Source of the DNA: Chlamydiota bacterium
Lineage (GTDB): Bacteria; Chlamydiota; Chlamydiia; Chlamydiales; VGMA01
Reading direction: 5' to 3'
DNA: 13,719 nucleotides
NCBI GenBank assembly: GCA_016866575.1
Contig: VGMA01000030.1
Span: forward strand, 1-13,719
In this document: piece by piece, positions 6,473 to 13,719 of the stretch
How the letters are laid out: each line of letters starts with the position of its first letter
Position numbering within the stretch: the stretch's first letter is position 1
The notes under the pieces: model-generated
Databases searched by the model: none
What the model saw: the letters and a program-made list of their open reading frames with translations, nothing else
What the model was told of the DNA's origin: nothing
Made by a program: the position numbers and the translations under genes

Positions 6473-7615
6473 ATGATTACATCTATCCGTAACTATCTAT
6501 TTCCCCAAGCTCCGGTAATTTCATCTCAAGAAACAGAACTTACCCCCGTTCAACCCAATTTCGAATTTAAAAAAATACTCAGCAGTCGCACAATCGGCCC
6601 AAAATTTTTAAATCAAAATACTTTTTTATCTGCGCTCATAGAGCACCTCAATAAAAATAACCAGTTATTGAGCACTACAGAATGTGAAAATATTTACTCT
6701 TTTGCTCGTATAGATCGAAAAGAGCTCGCCGCCGCTCTCTCAGAAAACCCTCTATACATGTCTAGACTTGAAAAGTTGTCGAATACAACCTTAGGCAAAC
6801 TAAGAGAATGTGAGGATAAACACCTAATTGAAGTTAAAAGCAGCTTAAACCGTGACCAAAAACAGCTGCAAGATGCCTTGATAAGTACACAAAAAAAAGT
6901 AAATCACCTCTATCAACAAAGAAAAGCGATCTTTACTAAAGTCGGTATCGATGAAAATAGTCTACCAGGAAAGTATTCAAAAAAATATCAAGAGCTCAAA
7001 AAGCATAGGCCTCAACTTCATAAAATCAATCAAGAACTTCAAACACATTTTGCCAAAATATCTAGCCTGCAAGATCAATATCAAGATAAAACTCTTTATG
7101 CTACACAAGCACATAACGTTGCTGAAAGGATCATCAAAACAAATGCACAAAAATTACGAGCAACCTTGAACGATCACTACGCGATTTTTTCTCATCTCGA
7201 CGAGCCAATTACACCTAACTTACCCAAAGATCCCTTAAGCTACACAACAGAAAATGGTGTTGAGTATTTTAACATCAATAACTCGCGATCTAAATCTGAC
7301 CTTCTCCAAGATCTCCTTAGAGGGCTCAAATACGACTCTCCTGGCCTTATTTTAATCACCATCGACAATATGCGCCAATCCCCCAGCATCGATAAAAAAT
7401 ATATTTCACTCTATGAAGAGCTAAATGCCAAAATCGACCTATCATCCATAGAATCTGAAATTCGTAATGACAAGGAAAGAAAATTGAAACCTAAAACCAA
7501 AACCAAATTCATCAGCGAGATAACGGCATTACAAAGCAAAATGAACGAAAAAACAGCCAATTTTCGCCATAATATAGATAATAAACAAAAAACACAATTG
7601 ATTTTTAATACTTAA
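6473..7615 (+). CDS. Long helical/coiled-coil protein of unknown function
   Basis: This 380-residue soluble protein is of unrecognised family. The first 35 residues are Ser/Thr/Pro-containing and not helical. Residues of about 85-155 and 166-235 are strongly helical and rich in Lys, Gln, Glu and Leu, with coiled-coil character; a break at GIDENSLPGKYS (158-169) separates them. A mixed region follows (about 236-330), then another basic helical stretch to the end (about 330-372, with KLKPKTKTKF). There is no membrane segment, signal peptide or enzyme motif. The start at 6473 has AAAGGG about seven bases upstream. The gene is AT-rich and rich in AAA codons compared with the metabolic genes to its right. 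It lies 66 bases upstream of the 423-residue gene without a terminator between them, so read-through is possible. An unfolded N-terminus plus coiled coils is common among type III secreted proteins, but nothing here proves it. Confidence 0.75.
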   Translation: MITSIRNYLFPQAPVISSQETELTPVQPNFEFKKILSSRTIGPKFLNQNTFLSALIEHLNKNNQLLSTTECENIYSFARIDRKELAAALSENPLYMSRLEKLSNTTLGKLRECEDKHLIEVKSSLNRDQKQLQDALISTQKKVNHLYQQRKAIFTKVGIDENSLPGKYSKKYQELKKHRPQLHKINQELQTHFAKISSLQDQYQDKTLYATQAHNVAERIIKTNAQKLRATLNDHYAIFSHLDEPITPNLPKDPLSYTTENGVEYFNINNSRSKSDLLQDLLRGLKYDSPGLILITIDNMRQSPSIDKKYISLYEELNAKIDLSSIESEIRNDKERKLKPKTKTKFISEITALQSKMNEKTANFRHNIDNKQKTQLIFNT

Positions 7616-7627
7616 TTGTATTATAAT
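7598..7627 (+). promoter_or_regulatory. Promoter for the 423-residue protein gene
   Basis: TTGATT (7598-7603) and a perfect TATAAT (7622-7627) are spaced by 18 bases. The -35 box lies inside the last codons of the upstream gene. The expected start near 7634 gives an A-rich leader of about 48 bases, ending with GGAG (7673-7676) five bases before the ATG at 7682. Confidence 0.6.
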
Positions 7628-7681
7628 ATTTAAACGAAATAAAAAAGATTAAACTAATAATAAATAAAAAACGGAGACAAT

Positions 7682-8953
7682 ATGTCAACAACAAATTCAG
7701 TACACTCAGATTTACCATTATTTCAGACTGGAGTCTTAAATAGGCAGGTAGGCGGAGACGATGACTCAGAAAGTAGCAACATTTTCGCAGATACTACAAC
7801 TAATAGATATCAGGCGAGACATGGTTCTGGTCTTTTGATTAAATTCCTTTTTCCAGAACTTTCAACAACTAAAACACACGAAGGAAATACTTTCTCTTCA
7901 CTTCCAACAAATGTGTTAAATGGTGGAAATGAATCTGCAGTTGTTGAGAGCTCTTCACAAAAATCAGAAAACAGCAAAAATATGGTGTCTTCTGCGTTGT
8001 CTTTATGGAAATCGTCTATCATACTTGCAGACAATTCTGTAAAAAATTATTTCAACCTATCTGCATGCGTTCAATTTATTACTGATAAAATCGAAAACAC
8101 TGGTATTTATGAAACACGGATTGTAGGACCTATTGTAGAAGGCTTATCTAAACTGGGTGAAGGATTTGCTCAATTGACCCAAGAAGCGCTCAGAACCACC
8201 TTGGTAGCCCTTGCCATTATTGTCCCTGGTGCAACAGCTTTTGTAGTAGGTGTTGCAGTGGGAACTATTGCAGGAACAGGATACGGTTTATATCTACTAG
8301 GCAATTTCCTCAGTGGAGCAGCTGTAAGCGCAAAAGACAGCGCTGTCGTAGCAGCATATCAAAAGGATTATAAAGAGAAAAATAAAGAGTTCTTATTTGA
8401 GAAGCTTTCAAAACAAGTAAGCTTACTTTCTAATGATGACACAAGAGCTCAAGCGGCTGGAGTAGGATTATTAATTGATATAAAAGCACAAGAATTCTTA
8501 GCTGACGCTCACCCAACGGTAGCTAAAGCAAACGAGAATCCTATTACTCCAGTAGGATTTGAGCTTGAGCTAACAGACGGCGAAAGATCTGCAATTTTAG
8601 AGAAAATAGAATTTAATAGTGAACTAAACAAAGAATTCTATAAAGCCTACAACGCTGAAAGACAAGCGTTTGCTGAAGCGGTGAATTTTGCAATGCACCA
8701 TGGCAAAAGTAGAGAAGAAGCAGGTAAGATAGCTATAGACCTTATGGATGGAGAAGGTAAACCTAAACTATCTGAAATGCAACACAGCTCATCAGCCGTT
8801 AAGCGCGATTCATACATCCCGCAATGTGTTGTGCCTGAGAGTATGAGAACGCATCCGAAAACAGCGTTGGAGCAAGCGGTTCTTGGAGAAATTAACATAC
8901 CAAAAGAATCACAAGCTCCTATTGCAGCAAGCAAAGCTGATAATACAATATAA
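7682..8953 (+). CDS. Inc-like protein with one central hydrophobic hairpin
   Basis: This is a 423-residue protein of unrecognised family. Residues 1-105 are polar and Ser/Asn/Thr-rich, without a signal peptide. Residues of about 172-216 form a bilobed hydrophobic stretch, two segments separated by a short Gly/Thr turn, long enough for a membrane hairpin. The remaining 205 residues are charged and helical (about 228-370) and end in a polar tail. A single ~45-residue bilobed hydrophobic domain between soluble parts is the classic shape of chlamydial inclusion membrane proteins, in which both termini face the host cytosol. The segment just after the hairpin (KEKNKEFLFEKL, 231-242) resembles the one after the first hydrophobic region of the 417-residue protein (KEKNHMQFLFNQI). 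It has its own promoter, a good GGAG ribosome site and a terminator at 8989-9016. The role is inferred from shape only. Confidence 0.8.
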   Translation: MSTTNSVHSDLPLFQTGVLNRQVGGDDDSESSNIFADTTTNRYQARHGSGLLIKFLFPELSTTKTHEGNTFSSLPTNVLNGGNESAVVESSSQKSENSKNMVSSALSLWKSSIILADNSVKNYFNLSACVQFITDKIENTGIYETRIVGPIVEGLSKLGEGFAQLTQEALRTTLVALAIIVPGATAFVVGVAVGTIAGTGYGLYLLGNFLSGAAVSAKDSAVVAAYQKDYKEKNKEFLFEKLSKQVSLLSNDDTRAQAAGVGLLIDIKAQEFLADAHPTVAKANENPITPVGFELELTDGERSAILEKIEFNSELNKEFYKAYNAERQAFAEAVNFAMHHGKSREEAGKIAIDLMDGEGKPKLSEMQHSSSAVKRDSYIPQCVVPESMRTHPKTALEQAVLGEINIPKESQAPIAASKADNTI

Positions 8954-8988
8954 CTGTCTGAGGAAGTAGTTTTGCGGTGAATAAGGCG

Positions 8989-9016
8989 GGTCCATCTGGG
9001 GAAACTCAGATGGACC
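8989..9016 (+). terminator. Rho-independent terminator after the 423-residue gene, shared with convergent lpdA
   Basis: GGTCCATCTG (8989-8998) and CAGATGGACC (9007-9016) form a perfect ten-pair stem with an eight-base loop. On the plus strand it is followed by a T-rich but interrupted stretch (TTGCTGTTTCTTGTT). On the minus strand, downstream of lpdA, there is no comparable T-run, but the hairpin could still stop transcription both ways. Confidence 0.75.
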
Positions 9017-9047
9017 TTGCTGTTTCTTGTTGACTTTGTGGGGGGAT

Positions 9048-10409
9048 CTAGATGTGGATGAAGCCTTCTTTGGTGAGTCCGAGGATTGCTTCGTGCACGG
9101 CTTCGGAAAAAGTGGGGTGGGCGTGGTTTGCGTGCAAGATGGCAGACATTGGCAGGTTGTTTTCGATGGCGATGACCCCTTCCATGATGAGGTCAGAGGC
9201 AGAAGGGCCGATGATGTGCATGCCGATGATTTTTTGTGTGTCGGTGTTCATGAGTACTTTTACAAAACCGTCGGGGTCGTGAGAGACGGTCCCTTGGCGT
9301 GAATTGGCGGCAAAGGGGAACTGGGAGGTTTTGTAAGGGATGGCTAGTTCTTTTGCTTTTTGTTCTGTGAGTCCAACAGAGGCGATCTCTGGATCTGTGT
9401 AGACTACGTTTGGTACTGCTAGGTAGTTGACGGTGTTGATGTGTCCCGCGATGAGCTCAGCGACTACTTCAGCTTCTTTTGATCCTTTATGAGCAAGCAT
9501 TGGAGGGCAGGCTACATCGCCGATGGCATAGATGTGAGGATGGGTTGTTCTAAAGGCGCTATCGATCGAGATGTATCCTCTAGCATCGAGCGTTACACCG
9601 ATTTTTTCAAGGCCTAGTCCTTCGCTGTAAGGTTTTCTTCCAATAGCAACGAGTATCGTATCTGCTTCAATCACTTCTTGATCGAGGTAAACTTTCCCTT
9701 TTTCTGCTTTTGTCACTCTTGCGCCTAAGCGGAAAGTGAAGCCTTGTCTTTTGAAGACTTTTTCTGCGACTTTGGAGACGGTTTCATCAAATTCGGGCAA
9801 GATGCGATCAAAATACTCTACTACAGTGACCTCTGAGCCTAGGCGGCCGTAAACACTTCCTAGTTCAAGGCCAATAACGCCAGCTCCTATCACCACTAGG
9901 CGCTTAGGAACGCTTTTTAATCTTAATGCGCCAGTCGAAGTGACGATATGTTCTTCATCAATTGGCAAAAATGGCAAGCTTGCCGGCACTGAGCCTGTAG
10001 CGATGATGAAGTTTTTAGCGCTCACTTTTTTTTCACCTACCATGATGGTATGAGGATCTACAAACGTGGCGCGTCCAGAAAGGGTGGTGATTTTATTTTT
10101 CTTAAAGAGGTAATCGATCCCTTTAGTGAACTTGTTGATGACGCTATTTTTTCTTTGCATCATTTTTTCTAATGAATAGGAAAGCGACCCTACTTCGATG
10201 CCATGAAGCTCTGCTTGGACAGACATCTCATGGTAAAGATGAGAAGATTTGAGTAATGCTTTAGAAGGAATGCACCCAACGTTTAGGCATGTGCCTCCTA
10301 GTGTGGGATCTTTTTCTACGCATGCAACACGCATGCCAAGTTGCGAGGCTTTTATTGCAGCTACATAACCTGCAGGTCCACTACCGATAACAATTACATC
10401 AAAATCCAT
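9048..10409 (-). CDS. lpdA: Dihydrolipoyl dehydrogenase (E3)
   Basis: This flavoprotein reoxidises the dihydrolipoyl group of E2 and passes electrons to NAD+. The 453-residue reading shows all landmarks: an FAD-binding GSGPAG near residue 9, the redox disulfide C41/C46 in GGTCLNVGCIPSK, an NAD-binding GAGVIGLELGSVYGRLGSE in the middle, a second FAD motif (YAIGDVA), and the C-terminal catalytic His/Glu pair H431/E436 in HPTFSE. Length is normal for the family. I prefer the start at 10409 because AGAGGG lies four bases upstream and the FAD strand begins at once; an ATG at 10436 would add nine residues without a ribosome site. It follows sucB on the same strand after a 129-base gap containing a hairpin with a T-tract. 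It may serve the pyruvate and glycine-cleavage complexes too, if those exist in this genome. Confidence 0.96.
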   Translation of the reverse strand: MDFDVIVIGSGPAGYVAAIKASQLGMRVACVEKDPTLGGTCLNVGCIPSKALLKSSHLYHEMSVQAELHGIEVGSLSYSLEKMMQRKNSVINKFTKGIDYLFKKNKITTLSGRATFVDPHTIMVGEKKVSAKNFIIATGSVPASLPFLPIDEEHIVTSTGALRLKSVPKRLVVIGAGVIGLELGSVYGRLGSEVTVVEYFDRILPEFDETVSKVAEKVFKRQGFTFRLGARVTKAEKGKVYLDQEVIEADTILVAIGRKPYSEGLGLEKIGVTLDARGYISIDSAFRTTHPHIYAIGDVACPPMLAHKGSKEAEVVAELIAGHINTVNYLAVPNVVYTDPEIASVGLTEQKAKELAIPYKTSQFPFAANSRQGTVSHDPDGFVKVLMNTDTQKIIGMHIIGPSASDLIMEGVIAIENNLPMSAILHANHAHPTFSEAVHEAILGLTKEGFIHI

Positions 10410-10441
10410 CTGTCCCTCTGTCGTAGAAATATTCATGTATT

Positions 10442-10469
10442 AAAAAATGTAGAGCTTTTGGCTCTACAT
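10442..10469 (-). terminator. Intrinsic terminator or attenuator between sucB and lpdA
   Basis: ATGTAGAGC (10447-10455) and GCTCTACAT (10461-10469) form a perfect nine-pair stem with a five-base loop. Read on the minus strand it is followed by TTTTTTA. It lies 70 bases after the sucB stop and 32 bases before the lpdA start. It could end sucAB transcripts or act as a partial terminator controlling how much lpdA is made. Confidence 0.75.
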
Positions 10470-10482
10470 CTTGCGGGCTTTC

Positions 10483-10510
10483 ATTGTACCTATTTCATCT
10501 CTCATCGCAA
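10483..10510 (-). promoter_or_regulatory. Candidate lpdA promoter upstream of the hairpin
   Basis: On the minus strand TTGCGA (10510-10505) and TACAAT (10488-10483) are spaced by 16 bases, matching consensus at four and five of six positions. Transcription would start near 10476, just before the hairpin at 10442-10469, so its transcript would have to pass the terminator to reach lpdA. The match is moderate and the call tentative. Confidence 0.35.
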
Positions 10511-10538
10511 AGAAATTTTCTAATCGATGAAAAAAAGA

Positions 10539-11684
10539 CTACTCCATGATGAAGAATTTTTCAGGATTTTCTAGGTATTCTTTGATGGTCATGAGGAATT
10601 TGATCGACCCTTCACCATCGACGATTCTGTGATCGTAACTTAGTGCTAAATACATCATAGGTCTAATCACCACCTGGCCATTTACTGCGATAGGACGCTC
10701 TTTGATTGCATGCATTCCCAAGATACCGCTTTGCGGCATATTCAAAATCGGTGTCGAAAGGAGCGATCCGTAGGTTCCTCCGTTAGAAATAGTGAATGTT
10801 CCCCCTTCTAAATCAGAAATCCTGAGCTTCCCCTCTTTTGCTTTTTTAGCAAAATCGACGATGTTTTGTTCAATTTCAGCAAATGTCTTTTTGTTTGCTT
10901 GTCTTATCACAGGAACGACAAGGCCTCTTTCTGTACCGATGGCGATTCCCATATGGACATCGTTTTGATAGACGATTTCATCGCCCTCTATGGATGCGTT
11001 GAGAACTGGGAATTCTTTTAAAGCTTGGCAAGTAGCTTTAACAAAAAACGACATGAATCCTAAGCGCACTCCGAAGGCTTTTTCAAAAGCATCTTTTTCT
11101 TTTTTACGAATATCCATGACAGCGCTCATGTCCACTTCGTTAAAGGTGGTGAGCATAGCGGTCTGGTTTTTGGCTTCTACAAGGCGATGCGCGATGGTTT
11201 TTCTCAAGCGAGACATCTTCTCTTTTCTTTGAGAAGAAGAATTGATTTCTGTAGCCTCTTTTTTTTCTTCTTTTTTCGGTAACGGAGGTTGTGTTTTGAC
11301 TGCTTCTTCAATCGATATGCGCACTTTTGGGCTTTCTTCTTGGCTTTTAGTAGAAGCGATGTTTTCCGTTAAAGGGGCTTTTTCTACCTTAACGGGCTCA
11401 GCTAATTTAGGTTTTTCTGTAGGAGCTAAAGGCTCCATAGGCTTTGTAGCCAAGGTATCGATGTGACCTAATAAATCGCCCGGTTTAACAATTTGCCCTT
11501 TTTTAACGATAAAGTGGATAGAGCCTGATCCGGGAGAGTAAACTTCGGCCGTTGCTTTTTCAGTTTCTAGTTCCATGACAGGCTGACCTTCTTTTACAAA
11601 AGAGCCTTCTTGTACTAGCATAGTGTGCACCTCTGCTTCTGTGACAGATTCACCTGCAGATGGCGTTTTGATATCAATCTTCAT
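10539..11684 (-). CDS. sucB: 2-oxoglutarate dehydrogenase E2, dihydrolipoyl succinyltransferase
   Basis: This 381-residue E2 subunit transfers the succinyl group from lipoyl-lysine to CoA and forms the core of the complex. Residues 1-76 are a lipoyl domain with the modified lysine K43 in ETEKATAEV. Residues 77-152 are a Pro/Lys/Glu-rich linker. Residues 153-381 are the catalytic acyltransferase domain, ending with DHRIVDGEG, where H352 and D356 are catalytic. I cannot find the usual peripheral subunit-binding domain in the linker, and the protein is about 25 residues shorter than E. coli SucB. The start at 11684 overlaps the end of sucA by 11 bases and has AGAGG three bases upstream, indicating translational coupling. 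The partner E1 gene upstream and the E3 gene downstream make the succinyl assignment much more likely than acetyl. Confidence 0.95.
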   Translation of the reverse strand: MKIDIKTPSAGESVTEAEVHTMLVQEGSFVKEGQPVMELETEKATAEVYSPGSGSIHFIVKKGQIVKPGDLLGHIDTLATKPMEPLAPTEKPKLAEPVKVEKAPLTENIASTKSQEESPKVRISIEEAVKTQPPLPKKEEKKEATEINSSSQRKEKMSRLRKTIAHRLVEAKNQTAMLTTFNEVDMSAVMDIRKKEKDAFEKAFGVRLGFMSFFVKATCQALKEFPVLNASIEGDEIVYQNDVHMGIAIGTERGLVVPVIRQANKKTFAEIEQNIVDFAKKAKEGKLRISDLEGGTFTISNGGTYGSLLSTPILNMPQSGILGMHAIKERPIAVNGQVVIRPMMYLALSYDHRIVDGEGSIKFLMTIKEYLENPEKFFIME

Positions 11685-13719
11685 ATGCCTCTTTAATGAT
11701 GCATTGTTGTTCTTGTGAATGTAAGTGGTGCGAGCCTGCTGCAGGTGATGCTTTTCTTGATCTACCTACGTAATGGATCATGAATTTAGATCCGAATGCA
11801 TGGCTCAAATAAGGCTCAATAAAATGCCAAATGCCTTGATTGCTATGTTCTTCTTGAACAAACATGACTTTGGCTAATTCCTTAAACTCTTTAATGATCT
11901 GCTTAAATTTATCCATATCAAAAGGATAGATTTGCTCGATTCGAATAATCGCTACGTCTTCTTTTTGATGAGCGAGCAAATCATAGTAAATTTTACCTGA
12001 GCAAATAAGAAGTTTTTTGGCCTTCATCGATCCTGTGACTAAAAACTCTTGGAATCCTCGATCGGTAAAATCTTCGATTTGCGAAAAACTCTCTTTTTTA
12101 CGAAGCAAGCTTTTTGGCGATGCGATCACTAAAGGGGCTTTTTCTGTTAGGTGCATCTGCCTTCTAAACAAATGGAAGACTTGCGATGCATTTGTTGGGT
12201 AGCAAACTCTTAAGTTGTTTTCTGCAGTAAGCTGCAAAAATCTTTCCAGCCTGCAAGAGGAGTGCTCAGGACCCATACCCTCTAAACCGTGAGGCAGATA
12301 GAGTGTCAAAGAGGTGCTCTCTTTCCATTTGGTTTTAGAAGATGTGACATACTGATCTATCATGATCTGCGCGCCATTGACAAAGTCTCCAAACTGTGCT
12401 TCCCACATGACAAAAGCGTTAGGGTCTGAAAAACTGTAGCCATATTCAAAGCCCATTACGGCATACTCTGAAAGTATAGAGTTATAGACTTCAAAAGGGC
12501 CTAAGTCTTCTAAGGGGCTGTAGCGTTTGATCTCTTTTTGGCTGTAAAGATAGGCATGTCGATGGGCAAAGGTTCCTCTTACTGAATCTTGACCTGAAAG
12601 GCGAACTCTAAAACCTTCTTTGAGTAGCGAGCTATAAGCTAAAAGCTCTGCTGTAGCCCAGTCGATTCCAACTTCTAAAGACTGCCTTCTCTCTTCGAAG
12701 AGTTTGGCAAGCTTTGGATGGGGATCAAAATCTTCGGGGATGTGGCTAATTTTCATCCCTAGCTCTTTGAACTTCTCTTTAGAAATTTGGGTGCTTACTG
12801 AAGAGAGCTGTTTTGTCAGCTCGCAACGTTCTTGATCTTTGCTGATAGGCTGCAAAGTGCGATCGATGCTTTGTGATTTTTCATACGCCTCATCGAGCAT
12901 TTTATGGAAACGATTTTCAAAATCGGTGATTTCTTCTTGAGTTATGAACCCTTGTTTGAATAGCTCATCTTTATAGCTATGGTAGGGTGTGATGTAGTTT
13001 TTAAGCTTTTCATAGAGAATCGGCTGGGTAAAGCGGGGTTCATCGGTTTCGTTATGCCCATATTTTCTATAGCCATAAAGGTTAATGATCACATTGATCT
13101 TAAACTTGTTACGAATATCAGCTGCAAGCTTTGCTACATAGATCGCTGCTTCAACGTTTTGGGCATTGACGTGGAAAATGGGGAAATTGAAAGCTTTGCC
13201 TATATCGCTACAAGATCTTGTCGATTTATACTGCTCAGGGGTAGCGGTATACCCTATTTGGTTATTGATCACAATCTGGATAGCGCCGTCTACACCATAG
13301 CCTTTGACTTTATAAAGCTGCATCATCTCATAGACAACTCCTTGTCCTGATATGGCTGCATCTCCATGAATCAGTATGGGCATCACTTTTTTGCCTTGAT
13401 TTTGCTTGGCTTTTGTCATCCCTAAAACCACAGGATCAACGCTTTCTAGGTGTGAGGGGTTGGAAGCGAGCTGCAAAAGGATCGTTTTACCATTTTTTGC
13501 CGTAAACTCTTTTATCCCCCCTTTATGGTACTTCACATCCCCTTGCCCTTCTTCTGGGATGTACCTTGAGGAGAATTCATAAAAAAGCTTCTCATAAGGT
13601 TTTTTAAGTACATGAGCGAGCACATTGACTCTACCGCGGTGAGCCATGCCAATGATACTTTCTTGAAGATCAAACTTTGCTGACTCTTCTAGCAGCTCTG
13701 TCAACATGGGCAAAAACAC
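11674..13719 (-). CDS. sucA: 2-oxoglutarate dehydrogenase E1 (5' end outside the window)
   Basis: This is the C-terminal 682 codons (about three quarters) of the thiamine-diphosphate-dependent E1 subunit, which decarboxylates 2-oxoglutarate and loads succinyl onto the E2 lipoyl group. The frame stays open at the right edge; its first codon there is GTG read as Val, inside the protein. Numbered from the edge, active-site landmarks match E. coli SucA: GMAHRGR with H27, KYH with H65, the cofactor motif GDAA (D120) to NN (N152/N153), GHNETDEP at 221-228, RGTFAHRH at 381-388 and GPEHSS with H486. The length and motifs exclude the pyruvate E1, which differs in these blocks. It is the first visible gene of a sucA-sucB unit whose genes overlap by 11 bases. 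The promoter is outside the window. Confidence 0.96.
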   Translation of the reverse strand: MFLPMLTELLEESAKFDLQESIIGMAHRGRVNVLAHVLKKPYEKLFYEFSSRYIPEEGQGDVKYHKGGIKEFTAKNGKTILLQLASNPSHLESVDPVVLGMTKAKQNQGKKVMPILIHGDAAISGQGVVYEMMQLYKVKGYGVDGAIQIVINNQIGYTATPEQYKSTRSCSDIGKAFNFPIFHVNAQNVEAAIYVAKLAADIRNKFKINVIINLYGYRKYGHNETDEPRFTQPILYEKLKNYITPYHSYKDELFKQGFITQEEITDFENRFHKMLDEAYEKSQSIDRTLQPISKDQERCELTKQLSSVSTQISKEKFKELGMKISHIPEDFDPHPKLAKLFEERRQSLEVGIDWATAELLAYSSLLKEGFRVRLSGQDSVRGTFAHRHAYLYSQKEIKRYSPLEDLGPFEVYNSILSEYAVMGFEYGYSFSDPNAFVMWEAQFGDFVNGAQIMIDQYVTSSKTKWKESTSLTLYLPHGLEGMGPEHSSCRLERFLQLTAENNLRVCYPTNASQVFHLFRRQMHLTEKAPLVIASPKSLLRKKESFSQIEDFTDRGFQEFLVTGSMKAKKLLICSGKIYYDLLAHQKEDVAIIRIEQIYPFDMDKFKQIIKEFKELAKVMFVQEEHSNQGIWHFIEPYLSHAFGSKFMIHYVGRSRKASPAAGSHHLHSQEQQCIIKEAYED

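Noticed and set aside
9027..9302. Plus-strand open frame of 91 codons opposite lpdA
   Set aside because: It lies fully antisense to the conserved C-terminal end of Lpd, and its composition is what the reverse complement of that gene produces.
12979..13350. Plus-strand open frame of 123 codons opposite sucA
   Set aside because: It is antisense to conserved SucA cofactor-binding blocks, with no ribosome site or recognisable domain.

Overview
The window looks like the chromosome of an obligate intracellular bacterium of the Chlamydiae, most likely an environmental (amoeba-associated) lineage rather than a pathogenic Chlamydia species. The arguments are moderate AT richness, near-consensus sigma-70/sigma-66-type promoters in very AT-rich spacers, a housekeeping set typical of chlamydiae (GatB, XerD, 2Fe-2S ferredoxin, A-type Fe-S carrier, 2-oxoglutarate dehydrogenase operon), and several unrecognised proteins with long paired hydrophobic segments or Ser/Thr-rich N-termini. 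The phylum assignment is inference; no rRNA or unique marker is present.

Layout. Bases 1-239 hold the 3' end of gatB (+), facing xerD (-, 324-1196) across a shared hairpin. Bases 1257-4183 hold two overlapping, clearly paralogous genes for multi-pass hydrophobic proteins (-), expressed from a promoter in the AT-rich spacer at 4184-4343. That spacer also carries a full-consensus promoter for a divergent Ser-rich 269-residue protein (+, 4344-5153). Next come a two-gene Fe-S unit (-, ferredoxin, then a DUF1858-like/A-type carrier fusion) and a small coiled-coil gene (-, 6139-6330). A second AT-rich divergent spacer leads to a 380-residue coiled-coil protein and a 423-residue protein with one central hydrophobic hairpin (both +), closed by a terminator at about 8989-9016. 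The remainder, 9048 to the right edge, is the 2-oxoglutarate dehydrogenase cluster on the minus strand: sucA (5' end cut by the window), sucB and an E3 gene (lpdA).

How they work together. SucA, SucB and Lpd make up the complex that converts 2-oxoglutarate to succinyl-CoA; sucA and sucB overlap, while lpdA is set off by a hairpin with a T-tract. The ferredoxin and the A-type carrier plausibly form a small Fe-S maturation or electron-transfer unit. The most novel part is the set of five unrecognised proteins between 1257 and 8953, interleaved with small housekeeping genes. They are best read as candidate secreted or inclusion-membrane-type proteins, but that role is inferred from architecture and context only.

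No tRNA, rRNA, insertion sequence, CRISPR array or origin was seen. The longest spacers without a gene (4184-4343, 6331-6472, 10410-10538) are all under 170 bases and hold promoters or a hairpin.
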